Below are positions 1 to 6,908 of a DNA stretch of 12,632 nt, piece by piece. A program made the position numbers and the translations under genes. This DNA comes from Thermoplasmata archaeon. GTDB lineage: Archaea; Thermoplasmatota; Thermoplasmata; Thermoplasmatales; Thermoplasmataceae. The stretch spans positions 1 through 12,632 of the forward strand of contig JAJZAR010000042.1 of NCBI GenBank assembly GCA_021799315.1, in the 5' to 3' direction. Every line of letters starts with the position of its first letter. Position 1 is the stretch's first letter. Below the pieces are notes generated by a model. It was not told the origin of the DNA. It ran no database searches and saw only the letters and a program-made list of their open reading frames with translations.

Positions 1-34
1 TGAACGGCCTGAGGATCTTTAGCAGAGGTCCGGG

Positions 35-46
35 AAAATAATAATA
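35..46 (+). promoter_or_regulatory. Possible TATA box of the epimerase pseudogene
   Basis: The A/T-only stretch AAAATAATAATA is centred about 28 bases before the ATG at 69. This is the spacing expected for an archaeal leaderless transcript, and there is no Shine-Dalgarno sequence next to the ATG. The call rests on composition and spacing only. Confidence 0.3.
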
Positions 47-68
47 CAACCACAATATTTCCATTGAC

Positions 69-919
69 ATGGGCAAAAGATTTCTCATCACGGGCGGAGA
101 GGGATTCATTGGAAGGAATCTCCGCAGTCTTCTTGAAGGCATGGGCCACGAGGTGGAGACCCTTGACATCACCGGCGATCCTGATTACAGCATATCCGTT
201 ACGGATACGGAAAAGGTTATGAATATTGATCAGGGATTTGATGGCGTTTTCCACCGGGCGGAGGTGACATCGCCGCCGCAGTTTGAGGATGATCCCATAC
301 TGGGATTCCAGGTCAATGTAGCCGGAACCCTGAATGTCCGGGGTATGGCAAGGCGAAAGAATGTAAGAAGGATTGTGCTTGCATCATCCTCTGCGACGTA
401 TGGTGACAGCATGTCCGTTTCAACAGTAGCGAATGTTCCCGGCAGATATTCGAACCGCTTTCCAGTGACCAAAATTGTGGACTAGTATCTGGCAAGGTAT
501 TATGCCACCGAGAAAGAGGTTTAATGGATATCATTGAGGTTTTTCAACACCTATGGATCCGGGGAAAACACCGAGTTGCAGCCTGCCAGCCCCATATGAT
601 ATTTCGTCGAGGCAATACATAGTGGTATGTTGACGATCCTGCCATAGCATTAGTTCTGGCAATGCTCCATGGATCACCTGGTGAATCATACAACGTAGGA
701 ACCGGCGTGCGCACAACATTCAATGAATTTTTCAACACTGTCAGGGAGGAGATGCATTCTCAGGCGCAGGCTGATCATGTGCCAAATCCGCTGAAGAATT
801 ATCAGTATTTCACACAGGCAGATAGGACAAAGACCGGAAGGGATCTTGAATTCAAGCCGGAATTTTATCTGAGATCGGGAATAAGGAAGATGTTGCAGAA
901 CGATATCAAATCCATCTGA
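69..919 (+). pseudogene. Decayed NAD-dependent epimerase/dehydratase (GalE-like, SDR family)
   Basis: This is a nucleotide-sugar epimerase or dehydratase of the extended short-chain dehydrogenase family, now broken. The first 138 codons start with the NAD-binding Rossmann motif TGGEGFIG (residues 8-15) and include TSPPQFEDDP and LASSSATYGDS, typical of archaeal UDP-glucose 4-epimerase-like proteins. In-frame stops follow at 483 (TAG), 522 (TAA) and 597 (TGA). Recognisable family sequence continues between and after them (YLARYYATEK, then SLRFFNTYGSGENTE, then FVEAIHSG to about 626). The reading frame then jumps to one that opens YVDDPAIALVLAM and ends VPNPLKNYQYF...GIRKML, closing at 919. About 15 codons normally found between the two pieces are missing at 621-628. 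The catalytic YxxxK appears as FPVTK (Phe131, Lys135), so the Tyr is lost even in the open part. The gene would have supplied galactose-type or related sugar donors to the neighbouring glycosyltransferases. Its end overlaps the convergent gene at 906 by 14 bases. Confidence 0.88.
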
Positions 920-1742
920 ACTTCCTGTAATAAAGGTCCACAAGCTTCTTTGGAACATATTTCCAGAATGGAGAACTACGTATGCGAAAAGCCAGTGTTG
1001 AGACAAAGCCGCCAAGAACCATTGAAGGAACACTAAATTTACTTCCCTCGCTATGCATATAATTTACGCTTACTTCAATGATGTTCACTTTCATCATCTT
1101 GAGATAAGCAAAAAAGGGGGAATAAAAGAAACCGTCGGTAATTGTTAGCTTGTTAAAAACTTCCTTGCCATCAGTAGTTCTCATTATCTTATAGCCGCAT
1201 TGAGTGTCATTAATATCAATATTGAATAACATCCTTATGTAAAAACTGTAGCCTCTGCTCATGAATCTGCGTAATTTTGGAATCTTGTTTTCTTTATTTT
1301 TGTATCTGTCAAAATTAATAAAGTCATATCTGTCAAGGAGATTTAAATGCTTAGTTATTTCGTCAAATGAGATTGCTCCATCAGCATCCATTAACATCAC
1401 ATAATCTCCAGATGCAAAGGTTATAGCTCTCTTGATGGCGTCCCCCTTCCCGCTCCTTCCATTTCCCCTAATATAATTCAGGAATGAGAATTGAACCATC
1501 ATTTTCTTTACTATAATTTCTGTGTCATCATTGCCATCAATGGAAACAATAACATTCCATGGATACTTGTTTTCGGATATGAAATGACATACTTCCTTAA
1601 GCACTGGTATGATGCGTTTTTCCTCATTGTAAGCCGGTATAATTATGGTAAACTTCCTTAGACATATGAAATCAGCGTTCTCCTCTTCAGGAGAAAATTC
1701 GTCATTGGATTCAATTGAAACGGAATATGTTTTCAATATCAA
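906..1742 (-). CDS. Family 2 glycosyltransferase, ALG5/DPM1-like (dolichyl-phosphate sugar synthase type)
   Basis: A 278-residue GT-A enzyme, expected to move a sugar from a nucleotide donor to a polyprenyl (dolichyl) phosphate on the cytoplasmic membrane face. Visible motifs are IIIPAYNEEKR (34-43), the nucleotide-binding region IDGNDDT (68-74), GRSGKGDAI (95-103), the metal-binding DAD of LMDADGAI (Asp119, Asp121) and DTQCGYKIM (179-187). The last is characteristic of the ALG5 and archaeal dolichyl-phosphate glucosyltransferase group. There is no C-terminal transmembrane pair, so the protein is probably soluble or peripheral. Length is usual for the catalytic domain alone. The only canonical start in frame is TTG at 1742, giving about 30 residues before the GT domain. 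An upstream in-frame stop TAA excludes a longer form, and no Shine-Dalgarno is visible. A TATA-like box about 21 bases upstream fits a leaderless message. Another minus-strand frame overlaps its 5' end. Sugar and acceptor specificity cannot be read from sequence. Confidence 0.85.
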   Translation of the reverse strand: MILKTYSVSIESNDEFSPEEENADFICLRKFTIIIPAYNEEKRIIPVLKEVCHFISENKYPWNVIVSIDGNDDTEIIVKKMMVQFSFLNYIRGNGRSGKGDAIKRAITFASGDYVMLMDADGAISFDEITKHLNLLDRYDFINFDRYKNKENKIPKLRRFMSRGYSFYIRMLFNIDINDTQCGYKIMRTTDGKEVFNKLTITDGFFYSPFFAYLKMMKVNIIEVSVNYMHSEGSKFSVPSMVLGGFVSTLAFRIRSSPFWKYVPKKLVDLYYRKFRWI

Positions 1743-1887
1743 GTGTTATATCAGCATTATTTAATAATTTTCCATGTCCATTTTCAATCCTTAATTTTTT
1801 GAACCTAACCATGCTTTGAAAATAGCAATTGAATTCTATCCATGGCATGTCATGATCTTTTGTATCAGGTAATCGAAAAGCATAATT
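1711..1887 (-). other. Unrecognised open minus-strand frame upstream of the ALG5-like gene
   Basis: There are 58 sense codons and a TGA stop at 1711-1713, overlapping the start of the ALG5-like gene by 32 bases in another frame. From the ATG at 1848 it would give 45 residues beginning MPWIEFNCYF; a second ATG at 1812 gives a shorter form beginning MVRFKKLRI. The codons look protein-like (KDHDMPWIEF, NADITLDIENIF), with mixed hydrophobic and charged residues. I do not recognise the family. It could be a small coupled gene, the C-terminal stump of a lost gene, or the original N-terminal part of the glycosyltransferase now separated by a frameshift. Upstream the frame is closed by a TGA at 1888-1890. 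Confidence 0.25.
1758..1767 (-). promoter_or_regulatory. Possible TATA box of the ALG5-like glycosyltransferase gene
   Basis: On the minus strand this reads TTATTAAATA, centred about 21 bases before the TTG start at 1742. The position is compatible with a leaderless transcript or one starting just inside the gene. It lies within the open minus frame 1711-1887, so only one of the two may be meaningful. Confidence 0.25.
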
Positions 1888-1963
1888 TCACTGGCAACGT
1901 CCGCTGTTGTTATGTAATTTCTTTATTTGACCTGTCAATGAACATCAGGTATCTCACTAGTAG

Positions 1964-2180
1964 AATTTTCGGAGAAAAGTAGTCAAGTTATGGCAACGTC
2001 AAAAGACCATATATCGTTATACAACACTAGTCACTGAAGTTGGGAATTCAACGCAGATAGATGCCATAGACAACAGTATGAAGTGGAATGTCCCACATTA
2101 AAATATAGATTTTTATGGTAAATTTTGATGATACAGCTGTTGTTTATGCAGCAAACAAAATAGCAGAAGACAAAATTTAA
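1964..2180 (+). other. Probable decayed coding stretch, family not recognised
   Basis: The 800-base stretch 1743-2541 holds no intact gene. Within it, a plus-strand frame is open for 45 codons from 1964 to a TAA at 2099-2101 (includes TTLVTEVGNSTQIDAID), without a start codon near its beginning. Another plus-strand frame then opens at ATG 2115 and reads MVNFDDTAVVYAANKIAEDKI before a TAA at 2178-2180. The composition looks like real protein and the pieces follow each other closely, as frameshifted halves of one gene would. No motif allows a family name, and chance open frames in AT-rich DNA cannot be excluded. Confidence 0.2.
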
Positions 2181-2301
2181 AGAGGTCTGGAATTTCCCGA
2201 TAAACTGAGTTAGAAGATAAAACTAGCCGTTAGAGAATCCTTGAATTAGTTTCTGCATATCCGAAATCAAAACCTGTAAAGAGATTGGTTCCGGGTGAAA
2301 C

Positions 2302-2466
2302 ATGGATAAGGCACGCGGGACGGGAAGAGTATTTGATGAGGAGGAATACTTTTCTCTTTCAGACACACAAGTTCTGTCTAAATTTCCTTATCTATGAGCT
2401 AATTTCAAGATTTTTGACAATTTCGGCTGTGCACTTGAAGACGACACGTACAAACGCCCATATTAG
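2302..2466 (+). pseudogene. Small unrecognised gene interrupted by an in-frame TGA
   Basis: The ATG at 2302 follows GGTGA with a 4-base gap, the clearest Shine-Dalgarno site in this part of the window. The frame reads MDKARGTGRVFDEEEYFSLS and continues to FPYL, stops at TGA (2395-2397), then goes on in the same frame as ANFKIFDNFGCALEDDTYKRPY to TAG at 2464-2466. The two halves have the same character, and a TGG-to-TGA change would explain the break, giving an original product of 54 residues. It is acidic in its first half and has no membrane segment. I do not recognise the family. It may also be the end of a longer lost gene, or only the first 31 residues may be translated. A longer open frame beginning at 2285 in another register is less protein-like and has no ribosome site. 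Confidence 0.35.
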
Positions 2467-2506
2467 ATTATGATTATATTTGTCTAACAGACATTCAAAA
2501 AGGCAA

Positions 2507-2516
2507 TTTTAATAAG
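2507..2516 (+). promoter_or_regulatory. Possible TATA box for the GT2-like gene at 2542
   Basis: TTTTAATAAG lies about 26-35 bases before the ATG at 2542. The sequence just before the ATG (GCTAATAAAT) has no Shine-Dalgarno, so a leaderless message is likely. Confidence 0.3.
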
Positions 2517-2541
2517 CTTCAAGAATTTCAAGCTAATAAAT

Positions 2542-3558
2542 ATGATCAGTGAATACACCCGAGACAATCCAAACCTGATGAAAAGCCCCCTGTTCTGCCC
2601 CATGGATCAGTCCATGATAAAGCTATTTTTTAGCTTAGTCGATTATCGCAATAACTACTTCACCAACGATGATCCCAACAAAATTATTGAGTTCTACAGC
2701 GGCTTTTATGACCGCGATCAATTAATACAGTGGATGAGTGAGAGGCCAAAAGGTGTTGCTAATATCCATGAGATTGAAGGGGATAAAGAAATAATTGTTG
2801 TGATACCAACTGCAGATTTCAACGGCAAGTATGCAAGGGAGTGCAGGGATAACATATTCAAAGGACTACACATCGTCTACGTTGAAAGCGGCGGCAGAGG
2901 AGATTTTTATTTCAACTATGCACACAACTGCAATGTTGGTATCAGGAAAGCTATGGAATATAATCCAAAATGGATCGTGATATCTAATGATGATATGTAT
3001 AAAATAGACGATGTAAACAAGTTAAAAACAAATTTAATAAATCTAAATGAGAGAGAGATCGATGTAGTATTTACTGAAAAGTCGAGATATCATTCAATTC
3101 CATATATGTTTGGCAGAAAATCTCTTTTATACGGAATTGCTTCAATGATTCTGTCAGTATTTAAAGGTGAAATAAAATGGTATTTTAAGATTCAAAAAGA
3201 ACTTAAAAGATTTAACGTAGATCTATTGTTTATAAAGCGTCTACTAATTAATAAATTTTGGATTAAATACAAGTCTTATTTTATCCTAACTTCAGACTTT
3301 ACAATTCTTAGTAGAAATTTTTATTCGGATTCGTATGGAATAATTTTCAATGAAACATACATAAATGATTCAGAAGACGTTGAGCTATCCTTAAAGCTGG
3401 CTCATAAGAAAATCAGATCTGTAATAATAAATTATAATATTGGTGATTACGCTGGTTCATCTATAGGAGTCAATAGACAGCGTTACATAAGGACAATATG
3501 CACGCGCGCTTATCTGACAAAAAGAGTTGAAGACTGTTTACTTTTTGGAGAAGAGTGA
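2542..3558 (+). CDS. GT2-like (GT-A fold) glycosyltransferase, divergent
   Basis: This is a 338-residue predicted cytoplasmic glycosyltransferase. The first 80 residues resemble nothing I can name. The GT-A core then starts with KEIIVVIPTADFNGKY (82-97), the place where family 2 enzymes have VSIVIPTYN. The acidic metal-binding motif is SNDDMYKID (NDD at 149-151). Near the C terminus SEDVELSLKLAHKKIRSV (277-294) matches the acceptor-site ED motif of GT2 enzymes (EDVDLxLRLxxxGYRV), followed by YNIGDYAGSSIG, the usual aromatic/GGSS loop. A long basic insert (about 185-250) separates the two halves. There is no transmembrane segment, so it probably uses a nucleotide sugar and a membrane-bound acceptor. 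It leads an AT-rich run of three plus-strand glycosyltransferase genes. One 60-base row inside it (3181-3240) has 13 G/C. Substrate unknown. Confidence 0.75.
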   Translation: MISEYTRDNPNLMKSPLFCPMDQSMIKLFFSLVDYRNNYFTNDDPNKIIEFYSGFYDRDQLIQWMSERPKGVANIHEIEGDKEIIVVIPTADFNGKYARECRDNIFKGLHIVYVESGGRGDFYFNYAHNCNVGIRKAMEYNPKWIVISNDDMYKIDDVNKLKTNLINLNEREIDVVFTEKSRYHSIPYMFGRKSLLYGIASMILSVFKGEIKWYFKIQKELKRFNVDLLFIKRLLINKFWIKYKSYFILTSDFTILSRNFYSDSYGIIFNETYINDSEDVELSLKLAHKKIRSVIINYNIGDYAGSSIGVNRQRYIRTICTRAYLTKRVEDCLLFGEE

Positions 3559-3600
3559 ATTAATAAATTTTCGTTAGCACTTTATCTGCGAAAATCTAGC

Positions 3601-3611
3601 CTATATATAAA
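3601..3611 (+). promoter_or_regulatory. Strong TATA-like box upstream of the GT4 gene at 3706
   Basis: CTATATATAAA is the best TATA match in the window. Transcription would start near 3630, giving a leader of roughly 75 bases before the GTG at 3706. An ATG at 3629 lies right at that point and opens a 46-codon frame (MRLNPMAIYSNNQ...) that overlaps the start of the glycosyltransferase in another register. It could be a short leader peptide or chance. A weaker AT stretch at 3675-3684 could serve the GTG directly. Confidence 0.4.
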
Positions 3612-3705
3612 GTAAGTGCATATACCAGATGAGATTAAATCCTATGGCAATTTATTCTAACAATCAGGTAGCAAAATTTTACTTATGTAATTCGCATTTC
3701 AAAAC

Positions 3706-4866
3706 GTGGAAAAAATTGGAAATTACCGCAGAGTCTTGGTTTTTTCAGCCTTCGACATCTTTCCTGTAAAATACGGTGACCAGGATGCAGTGTCATCGTT
3801 GTTAAGATCACTAGAAGGGAATTATGAATTGTTCCAACCAGACGGGACTTCCAGTGATAGCATGGATATCAGGGAATTGTCCCATTTTCATTTGAAAAGC
3901 CGTATCCTATCAGTTCTATTGTATAACCTAGGCGTAGTTGTTCAGGTACTGAAAGCAAGGAGAAGAAAAAAGAATTTAATATTGATTACAACTCGTTTTC
4001 ACTTAAATTTTTCTGCAGCCTTGTTATCTATAGTTTTCAATATAAAATGGGTATCAATAATGCTTGATTCGTTCATTGCATATGATAGAGAATATTATAT
4101 AAAAAGTGGAAATTCCTTTCATCTTCCATTTCGAATCCTCAACTTTATAGAAAAATTGGCATATAAAAAATCGGATTACGTGTTGATCAGTAGTACATAT
4201 GAGATCGAGGTCCTGCACAAGAAGATTGGAAAAATGGCACGTGAAAAATTAAAAAGAACCCCGCTATCAACAAAAATGATTGAATGCAATCCAGAGGGAT
4301 TTGCGAAAGAAAGAAACAGCATCATTTCAAAACTAAATACAGGCAGTGATGCTTGTTTCATATCATTTCATGGAAATTTTCAGGAAAACATGCCTTCATT
4401 AAATGCAGCTAAATTCATAGTTGAGAATTTAGCACAGACGTTATATAATTTGAATGACAAAATATGCATTTTATTAATAGGCAAAGGTCTCGAACACTAT
4501 GACTTCTCATCGCATAAAAATGTTCGTTATCTCGGGTTTGTGGAAAATTTATGTGAATACCTATCCTATTCATGCCTTGAAATAGCACCAATTTCAGGAG
4601 GGCAGGGTATAAAAATGAAGATCCTGGATGCTATGGCCCTCGGAAAAGCTGTAATTGCAACAGTAGATGGTGCTAGGGGTTTTGTTGACCCAAATCCCAT
4701 AATTGTGGAAAACATAGAAAATTTCGCTTCAAGAATCAACAGATTAATAAATGATCAGAATAAGCTCATAGAATTAGGCAAGGATTCCAGAGATTACGTA
4801 AGAAAATATTATTCTGATACCAGTGAGTTCAAAACATTACTTGAATCATTAAACTATCGGGATTGA
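3706..4866 (+). CDS. Family 4 glycosyltransferase (GT-B fold)
   Basis: A 386-residue retaining GT-B enzyme that would add a sugar from a nucleotide donor to a growing lipid-linked glycan in the cytoplasm. The N-terminal half starts RRVLVFSAFDIFPVKYGDQD (8-27), the acceptor domain with the loop before a small-residue helix. The C-terminal donor domain carries SFHGNFQENMPSLNAAKF (220-237), LLIGKGLE (256-263), VRYLGFVENLCEYL (273-286) and GGQGIKMKILDAMALGKAVI (298-317). This last motif corresponds to the nucleotide-sugar site GxGxxxKxLEAMAxGxPVV of GT4 enzymes. Glu of the usual ExxxxxxxE is replaced within GGQGIKMKILD, as in the subgroup related to sugar transferases of exopolysaccharide loci. 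The start is GTG at 3706, with no good Shine-Dalgarno. The gap to the upstream gene is 147 bases and contains its own TATA-like box, so it is likely transcribed separately. The acceptor and sugar are unknown. Confidence 0.85.
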   Translation: MEKIGNYRRVLVFSAFDIFPVKYGDQDAVSSLLRSLEGNYELFQPDGTSSDSMDIRELSHFHLKSRILSVLLYNLGVVVQVLKARRRKKNLILITTRFHLNFSAALLSIVFNIKWVSIMLDSFIAYDREYYIKSGNSFHLPFRILNFIEKLAYKKSDYVLISSTYEIEVLHKKIGKMAREKLKRTPLSTKMIECNPEGFAKERNSIISKLNTGSDACFISFHGNFQENMPSLNAAKFIVENLAQTLYNLNDKICILLIGKGLEHYDFSSHKNVRYLGFVENLCEYLSYSCLEIAPISGGQGIKMKILDAMALGKAVIATVDGARGFVDPNPIIVENIENFASRINRLINDQNKLIELGKDSRDYVRKYYSDTSEFKTLLESLNYRD

Positions 4867-4919
4867 TCTTACGTTATATGAAACGGAGGAATAGTTTTTC
4901 AGGAGAAAGAATTAACTGA

Positions 4920-6056
4920 TGTGAGGGATTCAAAATTATAAAAAACAATAAATTAACAGATACGGTCGAACCGCAATCAAATGCAATCCTTATAGAGGAA
5001 TTCAATCGAATAGGGGGAGGTCAGGCTCTCGCTAATGTCTTTCTTGATTATCTTAAGCAAGAAAATTATAAGGTCTCCGTATGGGTCGATAAATATCATA
5101 CGTTCTTGAGGTCGGAAATCAATTCTCTAGTTGAAACACCTTACTTTTATAAAGAAAATATATCTGAGATCCTATTGTTCCTTAATATGATAAAGACCAA
5201 GCGATTTCTCAAGAGACTGCAAGATAAAGCTCCTAATGAGCTAATAATAAATAACCACCCAAATATGTTCCTTTACAAAGCTGATATAAATGTATTGCAC
5301 GGTTTCTCTTTCCTTGATCCAATAATAGATGAATACGGGAACATCAAGAACAGGCTACTATTTAAGTTTATAAAAACTTCCGGAATTTATAAAATATACA
5401 GAGATGCAAATTTTTATATAAATAGCAATTACACGTTAGGTCTAGCCAAATCACTATTTCCTAGAATTGGCATTAAACCCAAAATTTTGAAAGTCATATA
5501 TCCTCCAGTAACTAAACCTTACATCTCATTCCCCATTAAGAGAGACAAGAGGCTCATAGTTTCCATAGGTAGGTTGAGCAGAGATAAAAACTATGAATAT
5601 CTCTTAAGAATTGCCCAAAAACTTCCCGATTATAACTTTCTAATCATCGGGGCCCTAAACAGGGGGGATGAAAAATATTTCCACACACTCTCAGCAAAGA
5701 AGGGGAAAAATGTATCGATAATGACGAATGCTAGCAATAATGAAAAGATCAACGCAATGATGAGAGCAGCTATTTTCTTGCACCTGAAGCGGAAGGAACA
5801 TTTTGGAATTTCCATTGTAGAGTCCATGTCTTATGGCCTTATTCCTGTAGTTCCAAAGTGTGGCGGACCATGGATGGATATTGTTGAAAAAGGAAAATTT
5901 GGCTATGGATTTGATACCATAGAAGAGGGCGTGGAAGCAATTAGGGGTGTAGATTTTTCTCGTTCAAAAGAAATTTATGAATCTGTTGACAGATTTTCAT
6001 ACGAAAACTTCAGAAACAAACTGTCGGAGCTAATATCTATAGTGAAGCAAAACTAA
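4920..6056 (+). CDS. ALG11-like family 4 glycosyltransferase with disrupted or non-canonical 5' end
   Basis: A GT4 enzyme, probably adding a mannose-type sugar to a lipid-linked oligosaccharide. From TTG 5106 it has 316 residues, but the same frame is clearly coding further upstream: ILIEEFNRIGGGQALANV (about 4989-5042) is the glycine-rich acceptor-domain start of GT4 proteins and is essential to the fold. No ATG, GTG or TTG lies in frame between 5106 and the in-frame TGA at 4917-4919. Before that TGA the frame is open back to an ATG at 4878. So either an AUU/AUA start near 4935 is used, or a stop has interrupted a start at 4878, or one base is missing in the A-run near 4932-4936 and the true start is GTG 4921. 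The donor domain shows VSIGRLSRDKNYE (152-164 from 5106) and the catalytic EHFGISIVE (Glu231 and Glu239), then MSYGLIPVVPKCGGPWMDIV, very like eukaryotic ALG11. It lies 53 bases after the preceding GT4 gene. Confidence 0.75.
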   Translation, partial: CEGFKIIKNNKLTDTVEPQSNAILIEEFNRIGGGQALANVFLDYLKQENYKVSVWVDKYHTFLRSEINSLVETPYFYKENISEILLFLNMIKTKRFLKRLQDKAPNELIINNHPNMFLYKADINVLHGFSFLDPIIDEYGNIKNRLLFKFIKTSGIYKIYRDANFYINSNYTLGLAKSLFPRIGIKPKILKVIYPPVTKPYISFPIKRDKRLIVSIGRLSRDKNYEYLLRIAQKLPDYNFLIIGALNRGDEKYFHTLSAKKGKNVSIMTNASNNEKINAMMRAAIFLHLKRKEHFGISIVESMSYGLIPVVPKCGGPWMDIVEKGKFGYGFDTIEEGVEAIRGVDFSRSKEIYESVDRFSYENFRNKLSELISIVKQN

Positions 6057-6080
6057 AAAAGAACTCGGCTCTTTTCTGTT
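6057..6080 (+). terminator. Possible terminator after the ALG11-like gene
   Basis: Directly after the TAA, AAAAGA and TCTTTT pair as a 6-base inverted repeat around ACTCGGC, and the 3' arm is the start of a T-rich tract (TCTTTTCTGTTATTTC). Archaeal RNA polymerase stops at T-rich tracts, so this is a reasonable end for the plus-strand glycosyltransferase unit. The stem is weak. Confidence 0.35.
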
Positions 6081-6163
6081 ATTTCTTGGTATTCAAACCG
6101 TCCTTGCAGTTTCACTTCCCTCTCGTTCTTTCATATCTTTTTTTCCTTAATATTCTTGTTTTC

Positions 6164-6733
6164 TTAGGCTTGGATCCAGTCAGCGTACACTGTGCCCTTT
6201 GTCAGCACTTTGGCTATTGCAACAATTCCACGTTTTTTACCAGTCTCCTCACAAGATTGATGTATTTTCTCTTCATCTTTTTCGAATATTTCCTAAGAAG
6301 ATGTGCAACATTCACAGGGATAAATCTCAGCGTTATCAGAACAAGTTTAGTCACATGGCCCCTTACATCTCTGCGCCGTGGAAAGATTATTCACTGATCT
6401 CAGGATGCTGGTGTCACCGGATGCAAGTATTGCATGAACAGGTTTCTTCATGATTATTATGCTCACTAGAACGGCCGTTCCGTACTTGGCAAGTGATTTG
6501 AGATAATCTGAATGCTCCGAGGGAAGATGTACCTCATGTGGTTCATCCAGTCTGAGGGACTTCACAAGGGCGTATGAATCTTCGCAACAAATTTTCTCTT
6601 CCATGTTGAAAATTAGTGTCAATTTTGAAGGATCGGCAAGATAAATAGAAAAACCCGTGTCCCTCAGTTTCCTGGTCATATTTTTCACGCATGTTGAAAC
6701 TTCCCTGAGAATCTCAGGTTTCAGATACTTATA
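6164..6733 (-). pseudogene. Degraded IS110-family transposase
   Basis: A remnant of an IS110-type (DEDD, Transposase_20) transposase. The first minus-strand piece (6733 to 6347) includes IYLADPSKLTLIFN, EDSYALVKSLRL, EVHLPSEHSDYLKSLAKYG and PVHAILASGD, matching the linker after the RuvC-like domain. The frame then shifts near 6358 to GHVTKLVLITLRFIPVNVAH, then LRKYSKKMKRKYINLVRRL, stopping at TAG 6214-6216. A third frame carries the terminal GIVAIAKVLTKGTVYADW and ends at 6164. The N-terminal domain with the first catalytic acids is missing, and so is most of the central region between ASGD and GHVTKL. Only about 190 codons remain of a usual 330-400. It is therefore inactive. No flanking inverted repeats were identified, and IS110 elements usually lack them. 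It sits between the plus-strand glycosyltransferase block and the minus-strand DUF2079 unit, and probably marks an old rearrangement point. Plus-strand open frames over the same interval are shadows. Confidence 0.82.
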
Positions 6734-6908
6734 TCATGACCCTAGCTCCATTCAGGATTTCCCGATTTTGATGCCTCATACTGCTGATTAATATGCACTC
6801 TCTGTCCATGAGCTAATAATAAAGTCACAAATCAGAAATTAATGGTGGTAACAATCCGAGAAGTCAAGATAAAACAACTTCAGATAAGCTTCACAAAACA
6901 TTGAACTC

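Noticed and set aside
531..1033. Minus-strand open frames opposite the epimerase pseudogene
   Set aside because: No motif is present and the plus strand shows epimerase sequence across the whole interval.
2518..2537. Imperfect palindrome AGCTTCAAGAATTTCAAGCT before the gene at 2542, as an operator
   Set aside because: The arms match only in the outer five bases, with mismatches inside; it is not distinguishable from chance in AT-rich DNA.
2395..4919. TGA read as an amino acid, since two frames (2302-2466 and 4878-6056) continue through TGA
   Set aside because: Other genes here end normally at TGA (2542-3558, 3706-4866, and the minus-strand genes ending at 906 and 7802) and use TGG for Trp. 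Mutation or sequence error is simpler.
6086..6453. Plus-strand open frames over the IS110 remnant
   Set aside because: Their products are low-complexity and Phe/Leu-rich, and the minus strand carries clear transposase sequence over the same bases.
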